A stretch of 17,036 nucleotides of DNA, from assembly GCA_044341215.1 (NCBI GenBank), contig JBIISC010000019.1, forward strand, positions 1-17,036. The letters are read 5' to 3'. Numbering within the stretch: position 1 is the stretch's first letter; the number at the start of each line of letters is the position of its first letter. The notes under the pieces are model-generated. The model was given only the letters and a program-made list of their open reading frames with translations. It did no database searches and was not told the origin of the DNA. Positions 6,441 through 14,445 of the stretch are shown piece after piece. The stretch comes from JAFMIT01 sp044341215 (GTDB taxonomy: Bacteria > Actinomycetota > Actinomycetes > S36-B12 > UBA5976). A program made the translations under genes and the position numbers.

Positions 6441-6916
6441 TCGTCTTCATCTTCAAAATCTTCATCGTCATCGTCTTCTTCGTCATCGTCTTCTTCGTCT
6501 TCTTCGTCTTTGTCTGCCTTCTTAGTTTTAGTTGGCTTCGAAGTTTCTTTAGTTGGTTCTGAAGTTTCAGATTTCGTTTCTTCTGGTTCGGTTTCTTTTG
6601 CAGTTCTATTTATTTTTGTGTTATTTCCAGTTCCAGGATTGTTTGACTGCTTTGTAGAAGTTGGTTTTGGGGTTACAACTTGTTCGGTATTTGGATTCGA
6701 ATCAGCGGTCTGAGTTACGTCCAAAGTTGGTTCGACCGGAACACCAGACTCATCAACTTGAATTTCGCGTGCAGAAGGGGCAACTCCGCCTAGACCGTCG
6801 CGGTCGAATCTCACGTTCATTGATTGATCTAGGACCTGAAAATTGACCGCAGCAGCTCCGCCGGAGGCAACCAAAATTGTGGCAACAGATAGAACTGTTG
6901 CAGCAGTTATACGCAC
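6437..6916 (-). CDS. Secreted, disordered protein with an Asp/Glu-rich tail
   Basis: 159 residues from a GTG at 6916, chosen because AAGGAGG lies 5 nt upstream, the clearest Shine-Dalgarno in the window. Residues 1-23 form a signal peptide or membrane anchor ending GGAAA, so cleavage near residue 23 is likely. The middle (60-135) is rich in Thr, Pro, Lys, Glu and Ser and must be disordered. The last 23 residues (137-159) are Asp or Glu except F154. I recognise no family. A long acidic surface tail could bind Ca or other cations, basic proteins or the cell wall. There is no sortase motif. The tail is encoded by near-repetitive GAN codons and may vary in length between strains. The gene is divergent from the two-component system and has a promoter overlapped by an OmpR-type direct repeat, so it is a likely target. 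Confidence 0.7.
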   Translation of the reverse strand: MRITAATVLSVATILVASGGAAAVNFQVLDQSMNVRFDRDGLGGVAPSAREIQVDESGVPVEPTLDVTQTADSNPNTEQVVTPKPTSTKQSNNPGTGNNTKINRTAKETEPEETKSETSEPTKETSKPTKTKKADKDEEDEEDDDEEDDDDEDFEDEDD

Positions 6917-6951
6917 TTGGGCCTCCTTCTAGGGCGAACGGTAGTCACTCA

Positions 6952-6992
6952 AAGGTAGGGATAGACGGAGGAATTTCCAAGAAATGTCCAAG
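6952..6992 (-). promoter_or_regulatory. Promoter of the acidic secreted protein with an 11-bp-phased direct repeat
   Basis: On the minus strand TTGGAA (6980-6975) and TACCTT (6957-6952) are 17 nt apart, matching -35 and -10 spacing. Transcription would start near 6945, about 28 nt before the GTG. CTTGGA occurs twice, at 6992-6987 and 6981-6976, exactly 11 bp apart, and the second copy overlaps the -35. Tandem half-sites with one-turn spacing abutting the -35 are typical of OmpR/PhoB-family activators, and such a regulator is encoded next door at 7066. Regulation by that protein is inference. Confidence 0.5.
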
Positions 6993-7065
6993 TTCGGGAA
7001 GTATTTAGCGCTTTAGGGTCTTTGGCTCTAGTTTCAAATTGCGACAAATTGGCAAGATACCCCCT

Positions 7066-7743
7066 ATGAAGGTTTTGATTATTGAAGATGATCCAGCACT
7101 GTCGCAGGGTGTGAGCGAGGGTTTGCGTTCTGCAGGTTATGAAGTTCTTGCCGTTGGCACTGGCCAAGAGGGGCTCGACTTTGCCCTTGGGCCAAATCCG
7201 CCAGACATGATTTTGCTAGACCTCGGTCTTCCAGACATGGATGGTTACGACATCTGCCGCGAGATTCGTGCAGTTAGCCAAGTGCCGATCATTGTTATCT
7301 CCGCGCGCGATGATGAGATTGATCGCGTTGTTGGTCTTGAGCTTGGCGCCGATGACTATGTGCCGAAACCATTTGGAGTTCGCGAATTAGTAGCTCGGAT
7401 TAGGGCGGTAAGCCGTCGCATCGGTGGTGAAGGTGCAAGCGAGAAAACAGATATACAAACTCTTGGCGAATTAGCAATCGACCGCAAAGCACAAAAAGTG
7501 TTTGTTAAAGGTGAAGAGATTCACTTAACCGCAACCGAGTATGAACTTCTTTCGGTGTTAGCTGAAGACCCAGGAACTGTACTTCGCCGAACAGAGTTAC
7601 TTGAACGGATTTGGGATACAGCGCTTTATGTAACTCCGAAGACTGTTGATGCCCACATTGCAGCGATTCGCAAGAAACTCACTCACCCAGAATGGATTGA
7701 ATCCAAGCGTGGTGTTGGTTTCAGGCTCGATATCCCCCGATAA
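7066..7743 (+). CDS. OmpR/PhoB-family response regulator
   Basis: 225 residues. The receiver domain (1-~118) has the acidic pocket E7-D8-D9, phospho-acceptor D52 (LLDLGLPDMDG), switch residue S79 and K101 in GADDYVPKPF. A winged-helix domain (~128-222) carries the usual EIHLTATEYELLSVLAEDPG start and a TPKTVDAHIAAIRKKL recognition helix ending in RGVGFRL. Phosphorylation by the adjacent histidine kinase should drive DNA binding to tandem half-sites. A TTG at 7039 would extend the protein by nine residues, but MKVLIIEDDP is the normal receiver N-terminus, so I take the ATG at 7066. There is no Shine-Dalgarno. The sensor kinase begins 8 nt after the stop. The signal sensed is unknown. Confidence 0.95.
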   Translation: MKVLIIEDDPALSQGVSEGLRSAGYEVLAVGTGQEGLDFALGPNPPDMILLDLGLPDMDGYDICREIRAVSQVPIIVISARDDEIDRVVGLELGADDYVPKPFGVRELVARIRAVSRRIGGEGASEKTDIQTLGELAIDRKAQKVFVKGEEIHLTATEYELLSVLAEDPGTVLRRTELLERIWDTALYVTPKTVDAHIAAIRKKLTHPEWIESKRGVGFRLDIPR

Positions 7744-7744
7744 T
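7715..7744 (+). promoter_or_regulatory. Candidate internal promoter for the sensor kinase
   Basis: TTGGTT (7715-7720) and GATAAT (7739-7744) are 18 nt apart. The -10 overlaps the stop of the response-regulator gene and ends 7 nt before the kinase ATG at 7752. No Shine-Dalgarno precedes that ATG, so a leaderless kinase mRNA, in addition to read-through from the regulator gene, is plausible. Confidence 0.4.
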
Positions 7745-7751
7745 CCTTCCT

Positions 7752-9146
7752 ATGCGTTTAAGGCTAGTAGCTGCGTTTCTGACCATCATTGTTTTGATGC
7801 TGTTAGTTCAAGACGTTCCGCTTGTCCGATATCTTGATCAAGTCGAACATTCCCAGATTTATACCTCATTGGAACGTGATGCATGGCGCTTAGCGGATTC
7901 TGTTGATAGCGAAATTTCAAACAACAAAACTGAAGAGTTGCAAACTATTGCAACTGAGTATGCCAATCAATCTGGTGCTCGAGTTGTCATCGTCGATGAA
8001 CTCGGAATTGTCTTAGTTAGTTCTGATGGTGACGATGTTGGGACAAATTATTTAAATAGACCCGAAATCGTGGATGCACTTCGCGGGTTTGAAGTATCTG
8101 GTGAACGAGACTCGCAATCACTTGGGCAGAGTCTGCTATATGTTGCAGTGCCGGTGGAGTTAGAAAACGTAACAATTGGCGCATTGCGCATTACATACCC
8201 AGGTTCAGTAATTGATGGAATTATTGCAAATCGAATCCGCGGAATCGTGATAGTTGCTACATTGACATTGCTAATCACTTTGGCGGTAACTCTAATTGTG
8301 GCAAATGCAATTACTCGACGTTTGCGCAAACTTCAAAGTGCCACCTCCGAAATTTCAGCCGGAAATTTAAAGGTGCGGCTTTCTAATAAGTCTGTAATTG
8401 GCGGTGCTCCGGAGCTGCGTCAGCTTGAAGGTGCATTCGACACTATGGTGGAACGATTATCGGGCGTTTTGGATTCGCAAAAATCTTTTGCTTCAGACGC
8501 ATCTCATCAACTGCGAACTCCACTTACCGCTCTAAGGCTCACACTGGAAAATGCTGCTGATGTAGTTGATGATCCAAATAGAGTTGGTGAAGCCCTTGAA
8601 AATGCATCTACTCAAGTTATTCGACTGCAAATGCTCATTGATGGATTGCTTGCTTTGGCTCGGTTAGAAGGATCAACACCGGCTTTAAAACCAACTGACA
8701 TCACGCAGTTAATTGATCAGCGGATCCAGATGTGGCAACCATTAGCTGACGAAAAAAACATAAAGATTGTTGCGGATATTCGGGCAGGGCTATGGGTATT
8801 AGCAACCGATAGTTCGATTGATCAAATAGTTGATGCTTACTTAGACAATGCTCTTGATTTTGCGCCAAAAGGCAGCACATTGAGTTTGCGAGCTTTTGCT
8901 ACCGGAAATCATGTACAAATTCACGTCATTGATGAAGGCCCTGGTATGTCTTTGGAACAAATAGATCGTGCATTCGATCGATTCTGGCGCGGCCGGGCAG
9001 ATGGCACTGGAACTGGTTTGGGTCTTGCGATAGTTGCAAGGTTGGCTGAAGTTATTGGTGCAACAGTTGGCCTAGAGCAAGTAAACCCTGATGGATCTGG
9101 GTTGGATGCTTATGTAATCGCACCAAAAATTAACGAACCGAAATAG
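7752..9146 (+). CDS. Membrane sensor histidine kinase
   Basis: 464 residues. TM1 (about 5-20) and TM2 (about 163-184) enclose an extracytoplasmic domain of about 140 residues with a Cache-like pattern (VVIVDELGIVLVSSDG ... RPEIVDALRG). HAMP follows (about 184-236). The dimerisation/phosphoacceptor helix is FASDASHQLRTPLTALRL with H252. The ATPase domain has the N box DAYLDNALDF (N366), G1 box DEGPGM (394-399), F box FDRFWRG (408-414) and G2 box GTGLGLAI (420-427). All residues needed for autophosphorylation and transfer to the adjacent response regulator are present. The kinase stop (TAG, 9144-9146) abuts the stop of the convergent DUF3180 gene with no spacer. Confidence 0.96.
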   Translation: MRLRLVAAFLTIIVLMLLVQDVPLVRYLDQVEHSQIYTSLERDAWRLADSVDSEISNNKTEELQTIATEYANQSGARVVIVDELGIVLVSSDGDDVGTNYLNRPEIVDALRGFEVSGERDSQSLGQSLLYVAVPVELENVTIGALRITYPGSVIDGIIANRIRGIVIVATLTLLITLAVTLIVANAITRRLRKLQSATSEISAGNLKVRLSNKSVIGGAPELRQLEGAFDTMVERLSGVLDSQKSFASDASHQLRTPLTALRLTLENAADVVDDPNRVGEALENASTQVIRLQMLIDGLLALARLEGSTPALKPTDITQLIDQRIQMWQPLADEKNIKIVADIRAGLWVLATDSSIDQIVDAYLDNALDFAPKGSTLSLRAFATGNHVQIHVIDEGPGMSLEQIDRAFDRFWRGRADGTGTGLGLAIVARLAEVIGATVGLEQVNPDGSGLDAYVIAPKINEPK

Positions 9147-9635
9147 TTATTCGCTTGCGCTAGTTGGATTTGGTGGCGAACACTTTCGCTCAACCCAAAG
9201 AGAAATCAAAACCATAAAAAGTCCGAGTACTGAACTGATTGCGCTCAACTTGGCGTGGTTTTCATATGCCAAAACAGCTGACTTGGCGAGCGAGTTCAAT
9301 GCAAGTCCTAAATAGCCACCAAGTATTAGTGCTCCAACTCGTGAACCTGCCAACGCGAAAGCCACTGTTCTAGTGGCAACGAGTGGTGGTAGTGGATTAC
9401 TAGAGGCCTGAACCAACACAGATGTATCTGACTTAATTGTTCTTGGCAATCGACTTGAAATCAAGATGGCCCAAAACAACATGCCTGCAACCAAAATCCC
9501 TAAGGCGATTGGACTACCGATATTAATTGGAAGTAAGACATCCGAAGTCATCATCAATAACTTAGCAATTGCAAAAACAACTACAAAGCTGCCTAATGCG
9601 AACTTGGAAAGTGCAGATAAGTAAGTTCTTTGCAT
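9147..9635 (-). CDS. DUF3180-family membrane protein
   Basis: 162 residues with four hydrophobic segments (about 14-30, 41-58, 91-110 and 131-147). The third includes TRTVAFALAGSRVGALILGGYLG and the protein ends VERKCSPP, both matching what I recall of DUF3180, a small actinobacterial membrane family nearly always placed after folK (Rv3605c in M. tuberculosis). Its function is unknown. A GTG at 9650 would overlap folK, but the ATG at 9635 has GGGAGG 7 nt upstream and sits 2 nt after the folK stop (TAACTATG), so I choose it. This is the last gene of the folate cluster. It is convergent with and abuts the sensor kinase gene. Confidence 0.85.
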   Translation of the reverse strand: MQRTYLSALSKFALGSFVVVFAIAKLLMMTSDVLLPINIGSPIALGILVAGMLFWAILISSRLPRTIKSDTSVLVQASSNPLPPLVATRTVAFALAGSRVGALILGGYLGLALNSLAKSAVLAYENHAKLSAISSVLGLFMVLISLWVERKCSPPNPTSASE

Positions 9636-9637
9636 AG

Positions 9638-10117
9638 TTAAGCCTCCCACTTTGTCACATTTTGATTGGCCACATTTTTAAGCAAGTCAGAAACTTTTTG
9701 TTCAGACAAATTCCAGTCCGCATCAATTTCAGCAAGTGGTTCGAGCACAAATCTACGTTCCTTTGCTCTTGGATGTGGAATTTGGAGTTCGTCAGTATTC
9801 GAGTTGAAATTTTCATAATCTACGATGTCCAAATCGAGTGTGCGCGGTCCCCATTTCACATCTCTAGTTCGCATTGCTGCCTTTTCGATCTCCTGCAATT
9901 CAGCTAACAAATCCAAGGGTTCCAAATCAGTCTCAACTAGGACAATCGCATTTAGATATGCATCTTGCTCTGGGCCACCTATTGCCGCTGTTTCATAGAT
10001 ACTAGAGCGAGCAATGGTTTGAGTTTGTGAGAGTTTTTCAATCTGAGTGAAAGCAAATTCGATGTAATGCAATCGATCGCCCAAATTACTTCCGATGGAA
10101 ATAATTGCCTTAGTCAT
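9638..10117 (-). CDS. folK: 2-amino-4-hydroxy-6-hydroxymethyldihydropteridine diphosphokinase (HPPK)
   Basis: FolK transfers pyrophosphate from ATP to 6-hydroxymethyl-7,8-dihydropterin, the step before dihydropteroate synthase. At 159 residues it matches the E. coli enzyme in size. It begins AIISIGSNLGDR, and the family signature VKWGPRTLDLDIVDY holds D95 and D97, which bind the two Mg ions, with the catalytic arginines around 82-92. IPHPRAKERRFVLEPL (113-128) is the second conserved block. The start overlaps the folB stop by eight nt (ATGACTAA), indicating coupled translation. Confidence 0.96.
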   Translation of the reverse strand: MTKAIISIGSNLGDRLHYIEFAFTQIEKLSQTQTIARSSIYETAAIGGPEQDAYLNAIVLVETDLEPLDLLAELQEIEKAAMRTRDVKWGPRTLDLDIVDYENFNSNTDELQIPHPRAKERRFVLEPLAEIDADWNLSEQKVSDLLKNVANQNVTKWEA

Positions 10118-10481
10118 CTGACTTCCGAGATATGGTTACTGACACATTAGAGAAATCAACTGCAATTGGTGCGTGTGGTTTGTGGATTGTGACAACTACT
10201 TTTTTAATTAGGCTGTTCTTAAGAATTTCTTGGGCTATGTTCTCTGCCAAAGTTTCAATCAATTTGACCGGCTGTCCAACAATATGTTTATTAACCAAGA
10301 TTGCGATTAGACCATAATCAACTGTCTTAGATATCTCATCGGTTTTCCCAGCTTCATCGAGCGGTAGATGTAATTCAACATCAACAATGAATTCTTGACC
10401 TTGGGTGCGCTCAACTTCTAGCAGACCATGGTGGCCGATGCCACTAAGTCCTTTAATTGAGATGAAATCCTTATTAGACAT
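10110..10481 (-). CDS. folB: Dihydroneopterin aldolase
   Basis: FolB cleaves 7,8-dihydroneopterin to 6-hydroxymethyl-7,8-dihydropterin and glycolaldehyde. The 123-residue length fits the tunnel-fold family. IGHHGLLEVERTQGQ carries E22; KTVDYG carries Y56; LIETLAENIA carries E76, which anchors the pterin; and VTIHKPHAPI carries the catalytic K101. The ATG overlaps the folP stop by eight nt (ATGTCTAA) and the gene's own stop overlaps folK by eight, so folP-folB-folK are read as a chain. Confidence 0.95.
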   Translation of the reverse strand: MSNKDFISIKGLSGIGHHGLLEVERTQGQEFIVDVELHLPLDEAGKTDEISKTVDYGLIAILVNKHIVGQPVKLIETLAENIAQEILKNSLIKKVVVTIHKPHAPIAVDFSNVSVTISRKSDD

Positions 10482-11277
10482 TGGAATTGATTTCCTTAAT
10501 CGTGTTTATTGCGCTCACACTAGTCGCAACATCATGAACTCGAACAGCATAAATTCCATGCGAAGCGCACCACCCTGAGATTTGTGCTGTGGGAATATCG
10601 CGAGATTCCACGCTTTCAAACGGTGAAACCGGTGCAAGAAATCTCTTGCGAGAAGCGCCAATCAAAACTCTATGGCCAATAGCCTGTAGATCTGGCAAGT
10701 GCGCTAGCAGCTGCCAATTGTGATTCGCTTCCTTTGCAAAGCCCAAACCTGGGTCAAAAATAATTCTCTCAGCCTTGATTCCTGCAGCAACTGCTTTTTC
10801 TTTTTGTGCTGACCATTCTGAGATTACTTCTAAAACTACATTGTCGTATTGAGCAAGAGAATTCATGACTTGGCTATGACCGCGCCAATGCATCAAAACA
10901 TAATCACAATCTGACCTTGCAACTACTTCATGCATTTTCGAATCAGCAAGGCCGCCCGAGACATCATTAATTATTCCTGCACCAGCAGTTATGCCAAATT
11001 CTGCGACTTCTGATTTCATTGTGTCGAGCGAGACAACTACCCCAGCTGCTACTAATTCTTTAAGAATGATCTCAATTCGAGAAATCTCTTCTTCAATTGA
11101 AATCTGACTTGCACCTGGTCTTGTTGATTCGCCACCAATATCAATTACTTTCGCACCAGCACTCAACATTGATTGGGCTTGAGCTAACGCTTTATCAACT
11201 TCTGTGAACTTGCCACCATCACTAAATGAATCTGGTGTGACATTCAATATGCCCCAAATTTCTGGCGTTGGAGACAT
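10474..11277 (-). CDS. folP: Dihydropteroate synthase
   Basis: FolP condenses 6-hydroxymethyl-dihydropterin pyrophosphate with p-aminobenzoate to give dihydropteroate, and is the sulfonamide target. The TIM-barrel motifs are in place: WGILNVTPDSFSDGG (8-22), DIGGESTRPGA (46-56) whose loop closes over PABA, IINDVSGG (101-108), IIFDPGLGFAK, GASRKRF with the catalytic lysine, and RVHDV near the end. Its 267 residues are usual for bacterial FolP. The gene starts 2 nt after the folE stop, so it belongs to the same transcript. Confidence 0.97.
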   Translation of the reverse strand: MSPTPEIWGILNVTPDSFSDGGKFTEVDKALAQAQSMLSAGAKVIDIGGESTRPGASQISIEEEISRIEIILKELVAAGVVVSLDTMKSEVAEFGITAGAGIINDVSGGLADSKMHEVVARSDCDYVLMHWRGHSQVMNSLAQYDNVVLEVISEWSAQKEKAVAAGIKAERIIFDPGLGFAKEANHNWQLLAHLPDLQAIGHRVLIGASRKRFLAPVSPFESVESRDIPTAQISGWCASHGIYAVRVHDVATSVSAINTIKEINSNV

Positions 11278-11279
11278 AA

Positions 11280-11888
11280 CTAATAACCGAGCAGTGACAT
11301 CGCTTCAGCGCGAGTCGCTGCTTTTCGCAGTTGCCCACGAACTGCTGAAGTCAGAGTTCGACTGCCTGGCTGGTTTGCACCACGCATAGACATGCAAAGA
11401 TGTTCTGCATCAACAACTACCAGTACGCCACTAGCATGCATGACATCTACCAAAGCATCTGCAATTTGTGTAGTAAATCTTTCCTGAACTTGTAAACGGC
11501 GTGCATACATATCCACTAGTCGTGCTAATTTTGACAATCCAGTAATTCGACCGGATTCATCTGGGATGTAAGCGATGTGTGCATTTCCAAAAAATGGCAG
11601 CATGTGATGTTCGCAAAGTGAGTTGAATCGAATATCTCTCACAATTACAAGTTCTTCGTGACCTAAGTCAAATGTGGTGCTCAAAACTTCAACTGGGTCT
11701 TGACGCATTCCCGCTACGAGCTCTGCATACGCCTTAGCTACACGGTCTGGAGTTTTGGTTAGGCCATCTCGTTTTGGATCTTCTCCAATTGCCAACAAGA
11801 TTTCACGGACTGCATTTGCAATCCGTTCTTGATCCACGACATGGTTTTTGTCATATTGTGGATTTGCAATTGGATCGATTGAACTCAT
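11280..11888 (-). CDS. folE: GTP cyclohydrolase I
   Basis: FolE opens the GTP ring to make 7,8-dihydroneopterin triphosphate, the first folate step. The 202-residue sequence has the zinc ligands C92, H95 (NSLCEHHMLPF) and C165 (AEHLCMSMRG), corresponding to C110, H113 and C181 of the E. coli enzyme; H94 and H163 correspond to the catalytic H112 and H179. This is therefore the zinc-dependent IA type. The ITGLSKLARLVDMYARRLQVQE block is also intact. The start lies 2 nt after the ftsH stop (TAACTATG) with no Shine-Dalgarno, so it likely depends on re-initiation after ftsH translation. Confidence 0.97.
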   Translation of the reverse strand: MSSIDPIANPQYDKNHVVDQERIANAVREILLAIGEDPKRDGLTKTPDRVAKAYAELVAGMRQDPVEVLSTTFDLGHEELVIVRDIRFNSLCEHHMLPFFGNAHIAYIPDESGRITGLSKLARLVDMYARRLQVQERFTTQIADALVDVMHASGVLVVVDAEHLCMSMRGANQPGSRTLTSAVRGQLRKAATRAEAMSLLGY

Positions 11889-11890
11889 AG

Positions 11891-13810
11891 TTACTCGGAA
11901 GGTGAATCAGTCTTGGCTGGCATGGCAACTGGAGGTTGGTTACTCGGAATTCGAGCGTCAGATCCAGTCCAAGCTGGACGTGCTGGACGTAGTTTCACAT
12001 TTTCAAAAATGCGAGCTACTTCATCTTTACTTAACGTCTCTTTTGCCAACAACTCAACAACTAGTGCATCGAGAATTGTGCGATTTTCAACCAAAACATC
12101 AAATGCTTCATGGTGAGCAAGGTCAATCATTGTCCGCACTTCTTCGTCAATGTCTGCCGCTACAGCTTCTGAGTAATCGCGTTGGTGGCCAAAATCTCTA
12201 CCCATGAACACGTTGTCTTGTGAGGTTCCGTATTTAACTGCGCCAAGCTTTGATGTCATGCCGTATTGGGTAACCATTGCTCGGGCAACACTGGTTGCCT
12301 TCTCAATGTCGTTGGCTGCGCCAGTCGTTGGATCGTGGAAAATTAATTCTTCAGCTGCACGTCCACCGAGCATGTATGCAAGTTGGCCAAGCATTTGTGA
12401 TCGAGTGACTGAGTATTTGTCTTGGTCTGGCAAAATCATTGTGTAACCAAGGGCTCGTCCACGAGGCAAGATTGTGATCTTATGCACAGGATCACCACCT
12501 GGCATAGCTGCAGCCACAAGTGCGTGACCACCTTCGTGATAGGCAGTGATTAGTTTCTCTTCATCACTCATTATTCGAGTTCGCTTTTGTGGCCCTGCGA
12601 TTACTCGGTCAATAGCCTCATCTAGTTCGTTATTTGAAATTAAAGTTTTGTTGACGCGAGCCGTTAACAGCGCTGCTTCATTCAACACGTTTGCAAGATC
12701 AGCTCCAGTAAATCCTGGAGTGCGCTTTGCAACCGCGTTTAAGTCAACGTCAATTGCAAGTGGCTTACCTTTGGCATGTACTTCAAGGATTTGTTGACGT
12801 CCAATCAAATCTGGAGCGCTCACACCGATCTGTCGATCAAAGCGACCTGGGCGAAGCAACGCTGGGTCAAGAATGTCAGGACGGTTCGTTGCGGCCATCA
12901 AGATCACGCCACCGCCTACTTCAAAACCGTCCATTTCGACAAGTAACTGATTGAGGGTTTGTTCGCGTTCATCGTGACCACCACCAAGTCCAGCACCACG
13001 TTGACGACCTACTGCATCAATTTCATCAACGAAAATGATTGCAGGTGCTGCAGCTTTTGCTTGCTCAAATAAATCTCGAACTCGTGATGCACCAACACCA
13101 ACAAACATCTCCACAAAGTCTGAGCCTGAGATTGCAAAGAAAGGAACTCCTGCTTCGCCTGCGACTGCACGTGCTAGCAGAGTTTTACCTGTTCCTGGCG
13201 AGCCGTACAGCAAAACACCTTTAGGGATTTTTGCACCGACAGCTTGGAACCTTGCTGGATTTTGTAAAAAGTCTTTAATCTCTTGAAGCTCTTCGACTGC
13301 TTCATCAGCACCGGCAACGTCAGCAAAAGTAGTTTTCGGAACATCTTTGCTTAGTTGCTTCGCCTTCGATTTGCCGAATGACATTGCGCGCGAGCCACCA
13401 TTCATCTGGCTCATGAAGAAGAACATTAAGAAAATAAGTAAAAGTATTGGTAAGAAATTAATAAGTAATGTGACCCAAATGCTGTCTCGAGATATTTCGA
13501 CGTCGTATCCATCAGAAAGCTGACCTTCAAATTGCGCCGATTGCAAAGCACCGATGAATTCCATTCCTTGGTCAAGAATGTATTGCGCCTGGACTTGCGA
13601 ACCGTCGATCAAGTTAAGTACGACTAGTTGGTCGCGATCGCGCACAACTGCGCTCTTTACTTGACCAGACTCGATTGCGGCCATGGCTTTGCTTGTGGTT
13701 ACTTGTTCTGGGCCATTCGCACCCGATACGAGTTGTGATGCAGCAAAAAAGACTGCAATGGCTAGAACAATCCAGAATATTGGGCCGGAGAGGAGATTAC
13801 GTTTTTTCAT
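11891..13810 (-). CDS. ftsH: ATP-dependent membrane zinc protease FtsH
   Basis: FtsH extracts and degrades membrane and short-lived cytosolic proteins as a hexamer. The 639 residues comprise TM1 (about 11-29), an extracytoplasmic FtsH-extracellular domain (about 33-110), TM2 (about 112-134), an AAA+ ATPase and an M41 peptidase. Walker A is GSPGTGKT (203-210; GPPGTGKT is commoner), Walker B IIFVDEID (258-265), and the second region of homology NRPDILDPALLRPGRFD (309-325). The zinc site is HEGGH (H425, H429, catalytic E426) with D501 as likely third ligand. The C-terminal tail from about 608 is Pro/Ser-rich and disordered. A 69-nt gap separates it from hpt, and the ATG sits in CCCCCTATGAA with no Shine-Dalgarno. 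Confidence 0.98.
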   Translation of the reverse strand: MKKRNLLSGPIFWIVLAIAVFFAASQLVSGANGPEQVTTSKAMAAIESGQVKSAVVRDRDQLVVLNLIDGSQVQAQYILDQGMEFIGALQSAQFEGQLSDGYDVEISRDSIWVTLLINFLPILLLIFLMFFFMSQMNGGSRAMSFGKSKAKQLSKDVPKTTFADVAGADEAVEELQEIKDFLQNPARFQAVGAKIPKGVLLYGSPGTGKTLLARAVAGEAGVPFFAISGSDFVEMFVGVGASRVRDLFEQAKAAAPAIIFVDEIDAVGRQRGAGLGGGHDEREQTLNQLLVEMDGFEVGGGVILMAATNRPDILDPALLRPGRFDRQIGVSAPDLIGRQQILEVHAKGKPLAIDVDLNAVAKRTPGFTGADLANVLNEAALLTARVNKTLISNNELDEAIDRVIAGPQKRTRIMSDEEKLITAYHEGGHALVAAAMPGGDPVHKITILPRGRALGYTMILPDQDKYSVTRSQMLGQLAYMLGGRAAEELIFHDPTTGAANDIEKATSVARAMVTQYGMTSKLGAVKYGTSQDNVFMGRDFGHQRDYSEAVAADIDEEVRTMIDLAHHEAFDVLVENRTILDALVVELLAKETLSKDEVARIFENVKLRPARPAWTGSDARIPSNQPPVAMPAKTDSPSE

Positions 13811-13879
13811 AGGGGGCTCAGGGTAGTCGGTCTACGTGACCTTAGCCCAGCCTGTTGAGGCTCACATGTTTGCAGGTAT

Positions 13880-14431
13880 TTATGAGTAAATATGTGGCGA
13901 AAGGACGCCGATGTCACGCAGGTTGCGGTAATTTTCTGAGTAATCCAATCCATATCCAACAACGAATTCGGTTGGAATGTCGAAGCCCACATACTTTGGA
14001 TTGATATCCACCTTCACAGCTTCGGGCTTGCGAAGTAGCGTGAGAATTTCTACTGACTTGGCTCCACGAGATTCAAGATTCGAGCGAAGCCAAGAGAGGG
14101 TAAGTCCCGAATCCAAAATATCTTCAATCACCAAAATGTTGCGCCCAGTTACGTCAGCATCGAGGTCCTTGAGAATTCGGACGACACCAGAAGATTTTGT
14201 TCCTGAACCGTAAGAAGAAACTGCCATCCATTCAATTTCAACTTGGCGATCCATCGCACGGGAGAAATCAGACATTAAAACTATTGCGCCTTTGAGTACG
14301 CCAACAAGTAAGAGATCTTGGTCTTTGTAATCTTTTTCAACTTCAGCGGCAAGTTCGCGAACTCGTTCTAAGATTTGCTTCTCGGTTAGCAACACCTTTG
14401 TTAGTTCACCTGAAATATTAGCTGCGTCCAT
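13880..14431 (-). CDS. hpt: Hypoxanthine(-guanine) phosphoribosyltransferase
   Basis: Hpt makes IMP and GMP from free hypoxanthine or guanine and PRPP. The 183-residue type I PRTase has LKG (46-48), the flexible-loop SSYG (72-75), the PRPP loop VIEDILDSGLTL (101-112) and the purine-binding FDIPTEFVVGYGLDYSENYR (150-169). AAAGGG lies 7 nt before the ATG. The gene starts 14 nt after tilS and is followed by ftsH. The tilS-hpt-ftsH order is widely conserved in bacteria. Confidence 0.96.
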   Translation of the reverse strand: MDAANISGELTKVLLTEKQILERVRELAAEVEKDYKDQDLLLVGVLKGAIVLMSDFSRAMDRQVEIEWMAVSSYGSGTKSSGVVRILKDLDADVTGRNILVIEDILDSGLTLSWLRSNLESRGAKSVEILTLLRKPEAVKVDINPKYVGFDIPTEFVVGYGLDYSENYRNLRDIGVLSPHIYS

Positions 14432-14445
14432 TGATGGCCCTTTCT

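Noticed and set aside
6510..6846. Plus-strand open frames opposite the acidic protein gene
   Set aside because: They mirror the biased codons of the minus-strand gene, lack ribosome sites and resemble no family.
7039..7065. TTG-initiated N-terminal extension of the response regulator
   Set aside because: Receiver domains start at MKVLIIEDD; the nine extra residues have no family support and TTG lacks a ribosome site.
13849..13862. Hairpin AGCCT-GTTG-AGGCT between hpt and ftsH as a terminator
   Set aside because: The 5-bp stem is short, no T-run follows on the minus strand, and the gene order suggests continued transcription into ftsH.
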